Positions 40,732 through 50,114 of a stretch of 64,000 bases of DNA are shown piece after piece. Under the pieces are notes generated by a model. The model was not told where the DNA came from and did not search any database. It saw nothing but the letters and a program-made list of their open reading frames with translations. The translations under genes and the position numbers were made by a program. Within the stretch, counting starts at the first letter, position 1; each line of letters starts with the position of its first letter. Origin of the DNA: Peribacillus frigoritolerans (GTDB lineage Bacteria > Bacillota > Bacilli > Bacillales > DSM-1321); the NCBI GenBank assembly GCA_030562215.1, contig JAUPFL010000002.1, positions 868,001 to 932,000 on the forward strand, written 5' to 3'.

Positions 40732-40905
40732 TCAATGGGCAACAGGAAAGCCGCTGTTGATGACAGTCATGACAGTGAACCAGCCAAACACGACTGCACT
40801 GCCGGCTGCAAAAATGAATCCTAAGAAGTTTCTCTTTTTTAATGAGGTAAACACAGCTGCTACTCCTAATATAGCCACAAGACCGAAAACAACCATTAAT
40901 ATCAT
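40732..40905 (-). CDS. yqgW: YqgW, DUF2759 small membrane protein
   Basis: 57 residues from ATG 40905, which follows AAGGGGG. Two transmembrane helices (MVVFGLVAILGVAAVFTSL and LGFIFAAGSAVVFGWFTVMTVI) are joined by KKRN, the DUF2759 pattern. Size and position between yqgU and yqgX fit. Frame intact. Function unknown. Confidence 0.8.
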   Translation of the reverse strand: MILMVVFGLVAILGVAAVFTSLKKRNFLGFIFAAGSAVVFGWFTVMTVINSGFPVAH

Positions 40906-41138
40906 GTCAAAACCCCCTTTTTTCGTAATGAATACCTAATCCCTAATAATATACCCAGAGAATAAAGCAACTACCAAAAATATGTAGAAAAGATTGCATT
41001 TGTTAATATCTTAATATTTTTTCAATTATTTGTCGAGGTTTAATAGATGACACTTCTATGACTTGAGTAAACTGGATTAACATTAGCAGCTTAATTAGTG
41101 TAAGATAAAGATAGAAAATCATATTGGAGTTGATGGAA

Positions 41139-41764
41139 ATGAAATGGACACAAATTCCTCTAGGACCGCTGCAAACGAATTGTTATGTAGTTTCCAATGG
41201 ACAGGATTGCATCATTTTCGATCCGGGTGAAGAGCCACAGAAAATCATTCAGTACATACAAACAAAAAATTTAAAGCCTTTAGCGATTTTATTGACACAT
41301 GCACATTTTGACCATATCGGTGCTCTGGATGCTATTCGGGAGCATTATGGGATCCCTGCATATATTCATGAAAAAGAGGCCAAGTGGCTACTTGATCCCG
41401 CATTGAATGGTTCCCAAAACTGGTTCCCGGAAAATCCAATGCGCATGAAGCCTGCCGATCACATCTTGGCAAATGAGCAAGAACTTACTATTGGAGGATT
41501 CACTTTCGAAGTATTCGAAACCCCGGACATTCACCAGGGAGTGTTTCGTATTATGTGAAGGACGAACGTCTCCTCTTTTCTGGGGACGTCCTGTTCCAAG
41601 GAAGCGTTGGCAGGACCGATTTAATAGGCGGTAGCGAGTCAGTGCTCTTAAATAGCATTGAAACGAAGCTGTTGACACTTTCTGATGATTCTATCGTTTT
41701 TCCTGGCCATGGGCCTGTAACGACCATTCTAGATGAAAAGAATACTAATCCCTTTTTGAGATAA
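41139..41764 (+). CDS. yqgX: Metallo-beta-lactamase-fold hydrolase YqgX (one frameshift)
   Basis: About 208 residues when repaired. Metal motif THAHFDH, then the next ligands in ETPGHSPGSVSYY (intact only after repair), GDVLF and the final FPGHGP. This is the glyoxalase II-like group. The break at about 41525 is GG where GGG is needed. ATG 41139 is 9 bases after GGAG. Substrate unknown. Confidence 0.88.
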
Positions 41765-41771
41765 TCACTTT

Positions 41772-41799
41772 TACAGGTGCCATATGGCACCTGTTTTTT
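41772..41799 (+). terminator. Intrinsic terminator after yqgX
   Basis: ACAGGTGCCATATGGCACCTGT is a perfect palindrome followed by TTTTTT. Confidence 0.88.
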
Positions 41800-42085
41800 A
41801 AGTTCTTAATAATGTGAAAATATTGAAATGGGTCAATTCCAGAACTATACTGAATATAAAAAATCGGGGTCTTCCCTAGTGTGCATGACTTTTTGAATCT
41901 GCTCTGGAAGTAGGTGCATAATTTATTTCAGTTGTAATGATGCACTCTTATGACTGCGAGATAAAAAAATGAACACTTTGCGAACTTTAAATTTGTTTTC
42001 GGGTATGACTGTCGATAAAACTTATTTATGTATTTTATTAAGAAATCAATATGATGGAAGATCCATGGAGACGGAGGCTATTGTG

Positions 42086-43185
42086 TTGAAAAATCACTTG
42101 AAGGAATTGATTTCAGGAAGCCCGCAAAAAGGATTTCCTATAATGACTATATGGATGCTGTTTTATATACGCCAAATATAGGCTACTATGCACGCGCAAA
42201 AGAGAAGATTGGCTCAAGAGGGGATTTTTATACGTCTGGCAATGTTGGGGATGCATTTGGGAGATCACTGGCGAGATGGTTCGTATATTTGATAAAAAGA
42301 TGTGGAGTATCACCAAGAATCATCGAGGTCGGCGCTGGGGACGGTAAGCTGGCGTATGACATCCTCGTTTTCATAAAAGAAACGGAACCGCAGTTATGGG
42401 ACTCTTTGACTTATATCCTTGTGGATGGCAGTCCATTTCATAGAAAGATTCAGCAAGAACGTTTAGGGATGTTCAAACAGGCAGTTTCTGCTGCCAGTAT
42501 AGAAAAATGGACGAATGTAAATGGAATCATCTTTTCAAATGAACTTTTCGACGCGTTGCCTGTATTTGTCATTGAAAAATATAAGGGATCTTTGGTAGAG
42601 GTATTCGTCACTGAAAAGGAAGGCGAGTTGGTAGAAGAGAGAGTACCTTTGGACAACCCTGACATCCTATCTTACCTTACTGAACGAAAAATCACCTTAA
42701 ATGAAAATCAACGATACGAAGTTCCGCTAAACATGGTCCGTGAATATGAGAAGATCGTTTCCTGTATCGAATCGGGTATTCTCCTTACAATTGATTATGG
42801 CTATACCGAAAGGGAATGGAAGGAGCCAGCTCATCTTCAAGGGAGCCTGAGGGGCTATTATCGGCATCAAATGATTAAAGATGCACTTTTGTATCCTGGT
42901 GATATGGATTTGACGACACATATCCATTTTGACACAATAATCGAGATTGGAAAAAGAAAGGGTCTTACCAATCGAGGGCTTTTTCATCAAAATGAATTCT
43001 TGCTTAAAGCAGGGATACTAGAGGAACTGAAGGACCATCAAGGAACTGATCCATTCTCGAAAACGGCAAAGCGTAATCGTGCAATTCGGGGGCTAATCGT
43101 TCCAGGGGGATTTAGTGAACATTTCAAAGTGTTGCTTCAATCGAAGAATTTAGGAGAAGATGTAAGGATCTTTCCTGAATGGTGA
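42086..43185 (+). CDS. MidA/NDUFAF7-family SAM-dependent methyltransferase (one frameshift)
   Basis: About 366 residues when repaired. COG1565/DUF185 motifs: YNDYMDAVLYTPNIGYYARAKEKIG and RGDFYTS at the start, SAM loop IIEVGAGDGKLAYDIL, FSNELFDALPV, and LLTIDYGY. The family methylates arginine on protein partners in mitochondria; the bacterial target is unknown. The break near 42132 is one A missing in AAAA. TTG 42086 is 8 bases after GGAGG; in-frame ATG 42065 lacks a good site. Confidence 0.85.
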
Positions 43186-43191
43186 CAAGTA

Positions 43192-43220
43192 AAAACCCAT
43201 GAATCAAAATTCATGGGTTA
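43192..43220 (-). terminator. Terminator of the DUF2626 gene
   Basis: AACCCATGAAT and ATTCATGGGTT form an 11-bp stem with a 4-base loop; the T-run (TTTTTAC) is on the minus strand. It lies 6 bases past the convergent methyltransferase stop. Confidence 0.8.
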
Positions 43221-43237
43221 TGTAATATTGCTTGTTC

Positions 43238-43480
43238 TTAATGCGAAGCACCCGGAGTCATCATAAATACGCTCCAGTAGGAAAATCCTGCAAAGAAAAC
43301 GGTAAGATAGGCGCCGAAAACATAAATATACATGCGCTCAGATAATTTCAAATAACTTAAAAGTACAAAAAAGATCGTTTGTGCAAAGAAAAGCAAAGAC
43401 GTTTGATGCATATGGCCAAGATAAAAGAAAATGGCCATAATTCCTGTCCAAAATCCACATACTCTGAACATGCGTTCCAC
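43238..43480 (-). CDS. yqgY: DUF2626 small membrane protein (YqgY-like)
   Basis: 80 residues with three transmembrane helices and the conserved start MERMFRVCGFWTGIMAI and end FMMTPGASH. This fits DUF2626 in length and in position just before the comG region. Frame intact. Function unknown. Confidence 0.8.
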   Translation of the reverse strand: MERMFRVCGFWTGIMAIFFYLGHMHQTSLLFFAQTIFFVLLSYLKLSERMYIYVFGAYLTVFFAGFSYWSVFMMTPGASH

Positions 43481-43565
43481 CCGAATCCCTCCTTATGTCT
43501 AGTCGTGTACATTCTAAATAATTATAAATGAAATTGTAAGGTAATGTAAAGGATGCCTTTTGTTT

Positions 43566-44266
43566 CTATGTGAGAACCGAAGCCTGGTATGAGCATGCTG
43601 TACAATTGGACATCATATTTTCTAATTCCACAATATTGACATTCTCAAACAAGGCTTCGAACATACCTTTTAAAAATGAATTATGCATGGAGCAGATGGT
43701 TCCTGGCTCGACTTCAGTAACTTCCTTAAACGGGCAATTGAAGATACGAAAGTATATTTTATTTTCCTCTTCGCTTGCTTGTATTTCAGGAGATAACCCT
43801 GCAATGGTAGCCGCATTTTTAAGCATGTTGACTTTTTCCGCAAAAGCAAGTCGAGCAATCGACGTCGAGTTCAGGGATAGTTGCTGATAGATCAATTCCT
43901 CCCCGAATACTTTTCCCGTTTCATAAAGAGCCTGTTTTCCTTGTTCCCTAATGTCATCATCGTCTGGACGGCAATCCTTGAAAGCAGCTGATAGTTCCTA
44001 TATGGAAAATGAAGCTGTATGACTTTGTCAGATAATCGATAAAGTCTGCTGGGGCGACCGCCTTTCCCGGTCTTTCGGGCATCCGAGGTCAACATATCGA
44101 CATCCTCAAGTTTTGACAAATGTAGACGGGCGACATTTGGATGGATGTTGAATGAATCGGCGATTTCCTGTACCGATACATCACCATGGTTGTTCACAAT
44201 ATGCTGATATATATAATATCTGGTGGGATCAGCTAACACGTTTGTTATTTTTAACGTTTGTTCCAT
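43566..44266 (-). CDS. HTH regulator with Cys-rich C-terminal domain (one frameshift)
   Basis: About 234 residues when repaired. The N-terminal winged helix of ArsR/DeoR type (VLADPTRYYIYQHIV…VSVQEIADSFNIHPNVARLHLSKLE…GRPSRLYRLS) is joined to a sensor domain with four cysteines: CPF…TIC (13 residues apart) and CTAC near the end. The spacing recalls SufR-like iron-sulphur regulators, but metal or cluster is not proven. The break near 43940 is one G missing (AAGG for AAGGG on the coding strand). It stands opposite mgsR and comG. Confidence 0.7.
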
Positions 44267-44481
44267 TACACCCTCCTGCTATTCCATAGTTTACCTATGT
44301 TCATTATAATGCAGGCAGAAAAAAATGGAATAAGAGAAAAGGCAAACATCCTTTAGTTTAAAAAAGTTCACATTTAAAACGGTCTTATAAAGAAAAAATA
44401 TATACATTAGTTATACAAATATTGTGCAATTATTATATAGACTATAAAATGTATACAAAATGTGAACGGAGAGTGATTAGT

Positions 44482-44803
44482 ATGGCACAGTTAACTATCT
44501 TTTCGTATCGATGAGCGACATTTATTCAGGAAGACTCCAACTGTAGCAGAGTTAAAAAGAATTCTTGAATTGACATCGGAAGGACTTGATGAGTCTTGGC
44601 GATAAGAAGTGAAGCTTACAAAGACTTACAAGTTAATATTGACGAAATGATGCTTTCTGATGTCATCCAATTATTAACAAAAGAACCGAAGTTATTAAAG
44701 AAGACCCATTCTCATTGACGGGAAAAATCTGGTCATTGGCAATAATGTAGACGCATTAAGAAATTTTGTTTCCAAAAGGCTTGATTTGAAAATGAGCATG
44801 TAA
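44482..44803 (+). pseudogene. mgsR: MgsR/Spx-type regulator, internally deleted and frameshifted
   Basis: Pieces in different frames together match MgsR, an ArsC/Spx-fold stress regulator: MAQLTIFSY, then DERHLFRKTPTVAELKRILELT, AIRSEAYKDLQVNIDEMML and PILIDGKNLVIGNNVDALRNF. About 17–18 codons are missing after FSY, exactly where the redox-active CXXC should be, and at least three further frame changes occur (near 44507, 44600 and 44703). Position ahead of comGA matches B. subtilis mgsR. The clean loss of the CXXC segment is not like the single-base errors elsewhere. It may be a real deletion or a misassembly. Confidence 0.7.
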
Positions 44804-44908
44804 GATGATTCTCGAAGTTTTTTCGGAAATTTTTTTTTATTTTAAAGCAGGAATTTGTCGTGGATTGTCGAATCAATACAGCAAGAAACATAGGAGGTGA
44901 TGAATGAA

Positions 44909-45984
44909 TTGATATCGATTGAAAAGACCGCAGAAAAAATACTAACCCGTGCCATACAGGAATCGGCATCGGATATCCACATTTTTTTCGCGGAGAGGGA
45001 CCTCTCATCCAATTCAGGATAGACAATAAGCTTGTTCCCCAGGAAACATTATCATTCTTTGAAGCTGAAAGGCTGATCTCTCATTTGAAGTTCCTTGCCT
45101 CGATGGATATTGGGGAGAAAAGGAGGCCGCAGAGTGGTGCCATCACCATCAATTTGGCTAACCAGGTGGTCGGGCTCCGCCTTTCCACTCTACCCACTGC
45201 CCATCTCGAAAGTTTGGTCATCCGCCTAATACCCCAACAGAATATCCTTCCTCTAGAAAAGTTATCCTTATTTCCAAACACCGTTCAAAAATTGATTGCT
45301 CTCCTGAAGCATTCCCATGGCATGCTCATATTTACCGGCCCGACCGGCAGTGGGAAAACCACGACACTATATTCCTTGCTTCACCATGCCCATGAGATGA
45401 TCAATCGAAATATCATTACACTTGAAGATCCCATTGAAAATGTATCCGAAAAAGTATTGCAAGTCCAAATCAATGAAAAGGCGGGCATTACGTATTCTGT
45501 CGGTCTAAAAGCAGTTCTGAGGCATGACCCAGACGTGATCATGGTTGGGGAAGTCAGGGATGCAGAAACTGCCAAAATCGCAGTGCGTGCCGCATTAACC
45601 GGACATTTGATACTGACAACCATGCATACAAGGGACGCCCAGGGCGCCATTTCCAGGTTACTGGAATTTGGTGTCAGCCTGCTTGAGGTTGAACAGAGTT
45701 TGATTGGCGTGACAGCACAGCGGCTGGTTGAATTGCGATGTCTTCCGTGTAAAGGGGACAGTGCTTTAGCTTGCAAAATGATTGCCAGGAATAAAAGGGC
45801 AAGTGTATATGAATTGCTATATGGAAAAAGCCTGGCTGAAGTTCTCCGGATAATGGGAGATGAAAAAGGAAAGGCAACGGTCAGCTACCGCCAATTAAAG
45901 GATGAAATCGGAAAAGCGGTTGCGATGGGCTATGTGGATTCAGAGGAATATGAACGGCTGGTATACCATGAAACCAAAAAGTAA
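44909..45984 (+). CDS. comGA: Competence pseudopilus ATPase ComGA (one frameshift)
   Basis: About 358 residues. Secretion NTPase of the GspE/PilB group that powers the DNA-uptake pseudopilus. SASDIHI motif, Walker A FTGPTGSGKTTT, Asp box ITLEDPIE, Walker B VGEVRDAETA and the His box LTTMHTRDA are clear. TTG 44909, 8 bases after GGAGGTGA, gives the start ISIEKTAEKIL like B. subtilis. The break near 44985 is one T missing in a run of seven. First gene of comGABCDEFG. Confidence 0.93.
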
Positions 45985-47001
45985 ATGGAAGGTAAAAGAG
46001 CAGGCGGTCTTTATTTCGAAGTTAGGTGAATTATTGAATCATGGCTATCCTTTGGCGGAAGCTTTACATTTTCTTGAGTTTCAGGAATCAAAGAAGAAAG
46101 CGGAAGACTTCACACAAGCTAAAGACGATTTAAGGAACGGTTACCCGTTGCACATAGTGCTGACCCGTCTTAATTTTCACCCGCAGCTTGTAAGTTATAT
46201 ATTTTATGGAGAACAATATGGCGACCTGGAACGGGCGTTGAAAGAAGGAGGGCGATATTGGAAGAAAAGAACCGAGGATATGGATAAAGTAAAAAAGTTA
46301 ATGGTATATCCCGTATTCTTAGTCTTTTTTGTAAGCATCGTTTTTTATATTCTTCAGACTGTTCTCCTTCCCAAATTCCAGACAATCTATTTCACGATGG
46401 ATGTCGATCAGCATACACTCTTGAGATTAATGTCAGCCTCCACATTCATTCTTCCAGCACTCCCCTTCTTAATACTCGGTTTGCTCCTATTCTTGTATGT
46501 ATTCAAACGATTTTGGTTCAATCGATTGTGCCCATTAAGGCAGCGAAGGCTTTTGATGGGAATTCCGATATTCGGGACCTTCATCAAATTATACGAAACT
46601 TATTTTTTGCTAGCCAATTCAGTGGCTTACTTTCCGGAGGGCTATCGATTAACGATAGCATCAAATTATTCTCGATAAATCAACAGCAGCCTTTTTACCA
46701 AAAACTTTGCAATATCATCAAGGATGATCTGATCGAGGGCAGATCACTTGAAATGATTTTTCGGGAGCTCCCATATTTTGATGGGAATTTACCGGTGGTC
46801 GCTGCTAATGGTCAAAAATACGGCAGACTTGATGCGGAGCTACTTCATTACAGTCGATTTATACTGGAGAAAATAGAAGAAAGAATGAATGTAATCTTGA
46901 AAATCATTCAGCCTCTAATGTTTTCACTGATAGGTCTTTTGATCGTGTCCATTTATTTGGCGGTTTTGCTGCCGATGTTCTCACTGCTCGAAGGTATATA
47001 G
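45968..47001 (+). CDS. comGB: Competence pseudopilus membrane protein ComGB (one frameshift)
   Basis: About 345 residues; GspF-type polytopic protein with three transmembrane helices (VFLVFFVSIVFYILQTVLLP; STFILPALPFLILGLLLFLYVF; LIGLLIVSIYLAVLLPMF) and two F-domain repeats (FISKLGELLNHGYPL; FFASQFSGLLSGGLSINDSI). It overlaps comGA by 17 bases. The break near 46605 is one T missing in ATTTTTTG. Membrane platform of the pseudopilus. Confidence 0.9.
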
Positions 47002-47078
47002 GATTTTATTTTTTTAATTCCGGAGGTGAAAATGCCCGAAGGTCATCTGGTATGCAGATGCTTCAGGAGCATGATGAT

Positions 47079-47390
47079 ATGTTAAAGAAATTGATGAATG
47101 AACGTGGTTTTACACTAATTGAGATGCTTATTGTTTTACTGGTGATATCCATCCTTTTGATTATAACAATCCCCAATATCACGAAGAACCAATCCACAAT
47201 CCAGTCTAAAGGTTGTGAAGCTTTCGTGAAGATGGCCCAAGCACAGGTGCAGGCTTATGAGATCGACAATGCTAAACTGCCCGTAAGTATCGGTGAATTG
47301 GAAAGTCAAGGCTATCTCAAACAGACATCCTGCCCTAATGGGGATGAAATTAGTTTGGATAGTAAAGGAAAGATAACGGTCGTTGAGTAG
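47079..47390 (+). CDS. comGC: Major competence pseudopilin ComGC
   Basis: 103 residues, intact. Prepilin motif ERGFTLIEMLIVLLVISILLI: ComC would cleave before the phenylalanine. Two cysteines (GCEAF and TSCPNG) could form the intramolecular disulphide known in B. subtilis ComGC. ATG 47079 is 8 bases after AGGAG. A stronger GGAGGTG-ATG at 47032 opens only a 17-codon frame. Confidence 0.92.
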   Translation: MLKKLMNERGFTLIEMLIVLLVISILLIITIPNITKNQSTIQSKGCEAFVKMAQAQVQAYEIDNAKLPVSIGELESQGYLKQTSCPNGDEISLDSKGKITVVE

Positions 47391-47397
47391 GAGTGAA

Positions 47398-47841
47398 GTG
47401 AATATACGTCATTCCGAAGGTGGGTATACACTATCTGAAACCCTTATTGTCCTCGCTATTTTTGTACTCCTGATTTCAATCGGTCCTAATCTATATCCTA
47501 GCTTCACTAAAGGAATGGAAAATAGACTATTTCTTTCACAATTCCATGAAGATCTTTTCTATGCTCAACAGTATGCCATCAGTCATGAGACCTTGATCTA
47601 CCTCCATATTGATAATACCAAAAAGGTTTATACCGTTTCGTCTTATAAGGAGGGGATTGTTTTAGAGAGAAGCATACCAGGGGATATACAGTTTTTAAGT
47701 GGCACTTTGGGGTTCAGCTTTCATTTTAATCAATATGGAAATGTTTCCAAAGCCGGAACGATTATGATTGACACCTCAAAGGGAAAGTACAAGTTGGTCC
47801 TCAATATTGGTAAAGGGAGGTTCCGGATTGAGAAATTGTAA
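47398..47841 (+). CDS. comGD: Minor pseudopilin ComGD
   Basis: 147 residues, intact. The prepilin-type leader ends GGYTLSETLIVLAIFVLLISI, with cleavage expected before the tyrosine, followed by a GspH-like soluble domain (FHEDLFYAQQYAISHETLIYLHID). GTG 47398 follows TAGGAGTG; in-frame TTG 47383 overlaps the comGC stop. Confidence 0.88.
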   Translation: MNIRHSEGGYTLSETLIVLAIFVLLISIGPNLYPSFTKGMENRLFLSQFHEDLFYAQQYAISHETLIYLHIDNTKKVYTVSSYKEGIVLERSIPGDIQFLSGTLGFSFHFNQYGNVSKAGTIMIDTSKGKYKLVLNIGKGRFRIEKL

Positions 47842-48164
47842 AGGTTATGTCTACCTTGAGCTGATGGCCGCATTTTCCGTTTGTATATTACTGGTCCTTG
47901 CCATATTACCAATTCTTGAAGAGTTATTGACGCATCGGAAAGATATTGCCGTAAGGACAGAAGCCCACCATTTATTATATGAAAGATTGACGGCGTTCAT
48001 GGATGGGGAGATTGATGCAGTTGGTCAGGAAATCATTTATAAAAAAGAAGCTATGAATTGGTTTGGAAGGACAACGGGGATTTCCGGGAATGATTGAAGG
48101 GTGTGTACGCTATGAAGATGGAACGGGTAAATTGGAATCCGTTTGTGATGCTGCGAAAAAATGA
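47828..48164 (+). CDS. comGE: Minor pseudopilin ComGE (one frameshift)
   Basis: Starts at TTG 47828 after AAAGGGAGG with RNCKGYVYLELMAAFSVCILLVLAILP, the expected pilin-like helix. The frame ends early at 48097. A +1 change near 48062 continues as EGQRGFPGMIEGCVRYEDG to LESVCDAAKK and the stop at 48162. The C-terminal VC pair resembles B. subtilis ComGE. Here one base is in excess or two are missing. Overlaps comGD and comGF. Confidence 0.75.
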
Positions 48165-48593
48165 TGGCTTTACGATGATCGAACTGCTTTTTCTTTAATG
48201 ATTTTAATGACGACGACCCTCTTTGTTTTGCAGCTCTTTTCAATCATTCACACCCATGTGGGGGCCGCCGTTGATAAATTGCATCCTAAAGAGTGGGAGG
48301 TCTTTACCATGCAAATGAAGCAGGATGTCCGGAGTTCCAAAGCTCAGGATGTTATGGGAAATAAATTATATTTGCTTTCAGGTGAACAAATATCATCGCT
48401 AGAACAATATGAAGATAAGGTCAGAAGACGAGTGAATGGTATGGGGCATGAGGTCATCTTGCATAATATTTCGGAATTCCGGGTCGAGAAGGATGGCAGT
48501 GTCATTGTTATAAATATAACGGATAAAGCAGGGACTGCTTTCAGTCGAAGATTTCATCCTTTCTTTAGGAATGTATCGAAAGTCGATGAATAA
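48112..48593 (+). CDS. comGF: Minor pseudopilin ComGF (one frameshift)
   Basis: About 160 residues from ATG 48112, which overlaps comGE. Pilin-like segment KNDGFTMIELLFSLMILMTTTLFVLQLF appears after adding one T to the run at 48190; the soluble domain has LHPKEWEVFTMQMKQDV and ends VSKVDE. GAAGGGTGTG precedes the ATG. Confidence 0.82.
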
Positions 48594-48971
48594 TCAAAAA
48601 GGAGTCGTTTTCCCGATGGTCATGATTGTAGCGAGTGTTTTCATCATGTTCACGATACTAATGATCGATCAGTTCATCATTGATAAAAGGTTTTATAAAG
48701 AAGTGGAAGAATCCCTTGTGGCCGACCACCTTGTCCATCTAGCCATCAAGGATGTGACGGCAGAGTGGGGCGAAGAGATCCCAAAAGTCATCCAGGGGGA
48801 AATATCATATCCAAATGGTGTTGTGCGATATTCCTTAATGAAGCATGAAGGTCCTTACGTCTATATCGAGTTTTCTTCCAAAACTAAAAATGATCGTGAG
48901 GGCAAGGTCATCATCCAATACGATACAGAAGCGGGGAAGTGAAAGAATGGCTAGAAAAGCAAGCTGTTTAA
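48571..48971 (+). CDS. comGG: Minor pseudopilin ComGG (one frameshift)
   Basis: About 133 residues: NNQKGVVFPMVMIVASVFIMFTILMIDQF at the N-terminus is a pilin-like helix of the ComGG type, lacking the consensus +5 glutamate as in B. subtilis. The frame ends at 48942 as written; one A added to GGGGAAGTG gives GKVKEWLEKQAV and a stop at 48971, matching the family's basic-aromatic end. Start could be ATG 48571 or ATG 48586. Confidence 0.8.
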
Positions 48972-49087
48972 TACCAAAATCAAGACTCGTTTATAACGGA
49001 ATGTGACAGGTTCAAGTGTTCAGGGAACAAGTGAAGGAATAAAAAAAGCGTAAATCGGACATACTTTGCGTAGGGTGATGATTATAT

Positions 49088-49273
49088 ATGTCTACAAACG
49101 CTTATATTAAATATCTTACGCAACAGCTTGTCGAGTATTTCAATTTGACGAAAAAAGAACGAAAAGAAAAGCGCCGTCACAGAAAAGAGGACAAAAACCA
49201 TGGTATGTCTCATTGGTTTGGCATAGTCCCTTTCGCTTTGTCGATGTTCATAAGGAAAACGATCAAAAAGTAA
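49088..49273 (+). CDS. yqzE: YqzE family small protein
   Basis: 61 residues: YIKYLTQQLVEYFNLTKKERK followed by a run of basic residues (EKRRHRKEDK) and a C-terminal HWFGIVPFALSMFIRK helix. This fits YqzE, which follows comGG in B. subtilis. GGGTGATGA precedes the ATG. Function unknown. Frame intact. Confidence 0.85.
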   Translation: MSTNAYIKYLTQQLVEYFNLTKKERKEKRRHRKEDKNHGMSHWFGIVPFALSMFIRKTIKK

Positions 49274-49309
49274 AACAGATGTCCTGAACTTAGGACATCT
49301 GTTTTTTTC
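49274..49309. terminator. Terminator between yqzE and the convergent yqhG
   Basis: ACAGATGTCCT and AGGACATCTGT form an 11-bp stem with a 6-base loop and seven T. Confidence 0.9.
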
Positions 49310-49317
49310 GTTCTTAC

Positions 49318-50114
49318 TTATCCCAACGCCCTATCTGAAAGGTAAAATAATCCTCCGTTGATGATGGATATTCTGATGTTGGGTTCATATTGTGCTTTTA
49401 GTGCTTCTTTTTCGGTATAATAGCTCTCACTTTTTTCGTCCATATCCTTGTAAAAATGCTCCAATAAATTCAAGTCATTCTGCCAGCGCAGCATTGCTTC
49501 CTCCGCCCAGGAATGGTCATCATCCTCGAAACTGGTTCTGATGTATGTATCCAGTCTTGCCAATCCACTCTTCGGCATGATCAGAGGTGAAAGTGTAAAG
49601 GAGTAATCCGGTATTTTTGGGGTGACGTTAATCGGTAAAACCCGATGGTGGAACCCTTCCAATATTTCACCCGAGATTAAATTCAATCCGATCGACATGA
49701 AAGTATCTTTTTTACGGTCACATTGATAGGATATTTTCACATTCAGGGTCAGCCAAGGAAACAAAGGGTTATTTCTGCCTTTTGATGGAGGAGTATCCTC
49801 AAAAAGTCTAGTATACCCTGCCAGCTTTTTGGTTGATTGAATAATCTGGTGAAGGCGAGGGGAGCCAAAATGAATCATTTCTCCCTTTAAATCGGATGGA
49901 GCTTGTTCTGGATCGGTAATGAAAGTTATCTGTGCCGGGTTCGGAACGCCACCTGTTTTTTCTAGATAATGCCAATAAAAGGGTCTGTTCATTAATTCTT
50001 TATCCATTTCAATCGTCAATTGCACTGTAAGGTGGGTTTGTGCATTATCCAGTATTTCACAATCATTGGCTTTAAAGAAAGTTATTAAAAATCATGAATT
50101 TCCCGTTGCTGCAT
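49318..50114 (-). CDS. yqhG: YqhG family protein (one frameshift)
   Basis: About 265 residues. Conserved LTIEMDKELMNRPFYWHYLEKTGG, MIHFGSPRLHQII and NVKISYQCDRKKDTF match YqhG. The true start is ATG 50114 (AAGGTGAGG upstream): QQREIHDFLITFFKANDCEILDN after adding one T in the run near 50080. It overlaps the end of yqhH by about 20 bases. Function unknown; always linked to the SNF2 gene yqhH. Confidence 0.85.

Noticed and set aside
44803..44909. ComK boxes upstream of comGA
   Set aside because: A/T-rich stretches around 44818–44840 loosely fit AAAA-N5-TTTT, but homopolymer errors and low complexity make the match meaningless without better sequence.
47032..47085. Strong GGAGGTG-ATG just after comGB
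   Set aside because: Opens only 17 codons with no pilin motif; comGC itself has a proper site before ATG 47079. It could be a remnant of a start displaced by an indel, but this cannot be shown.
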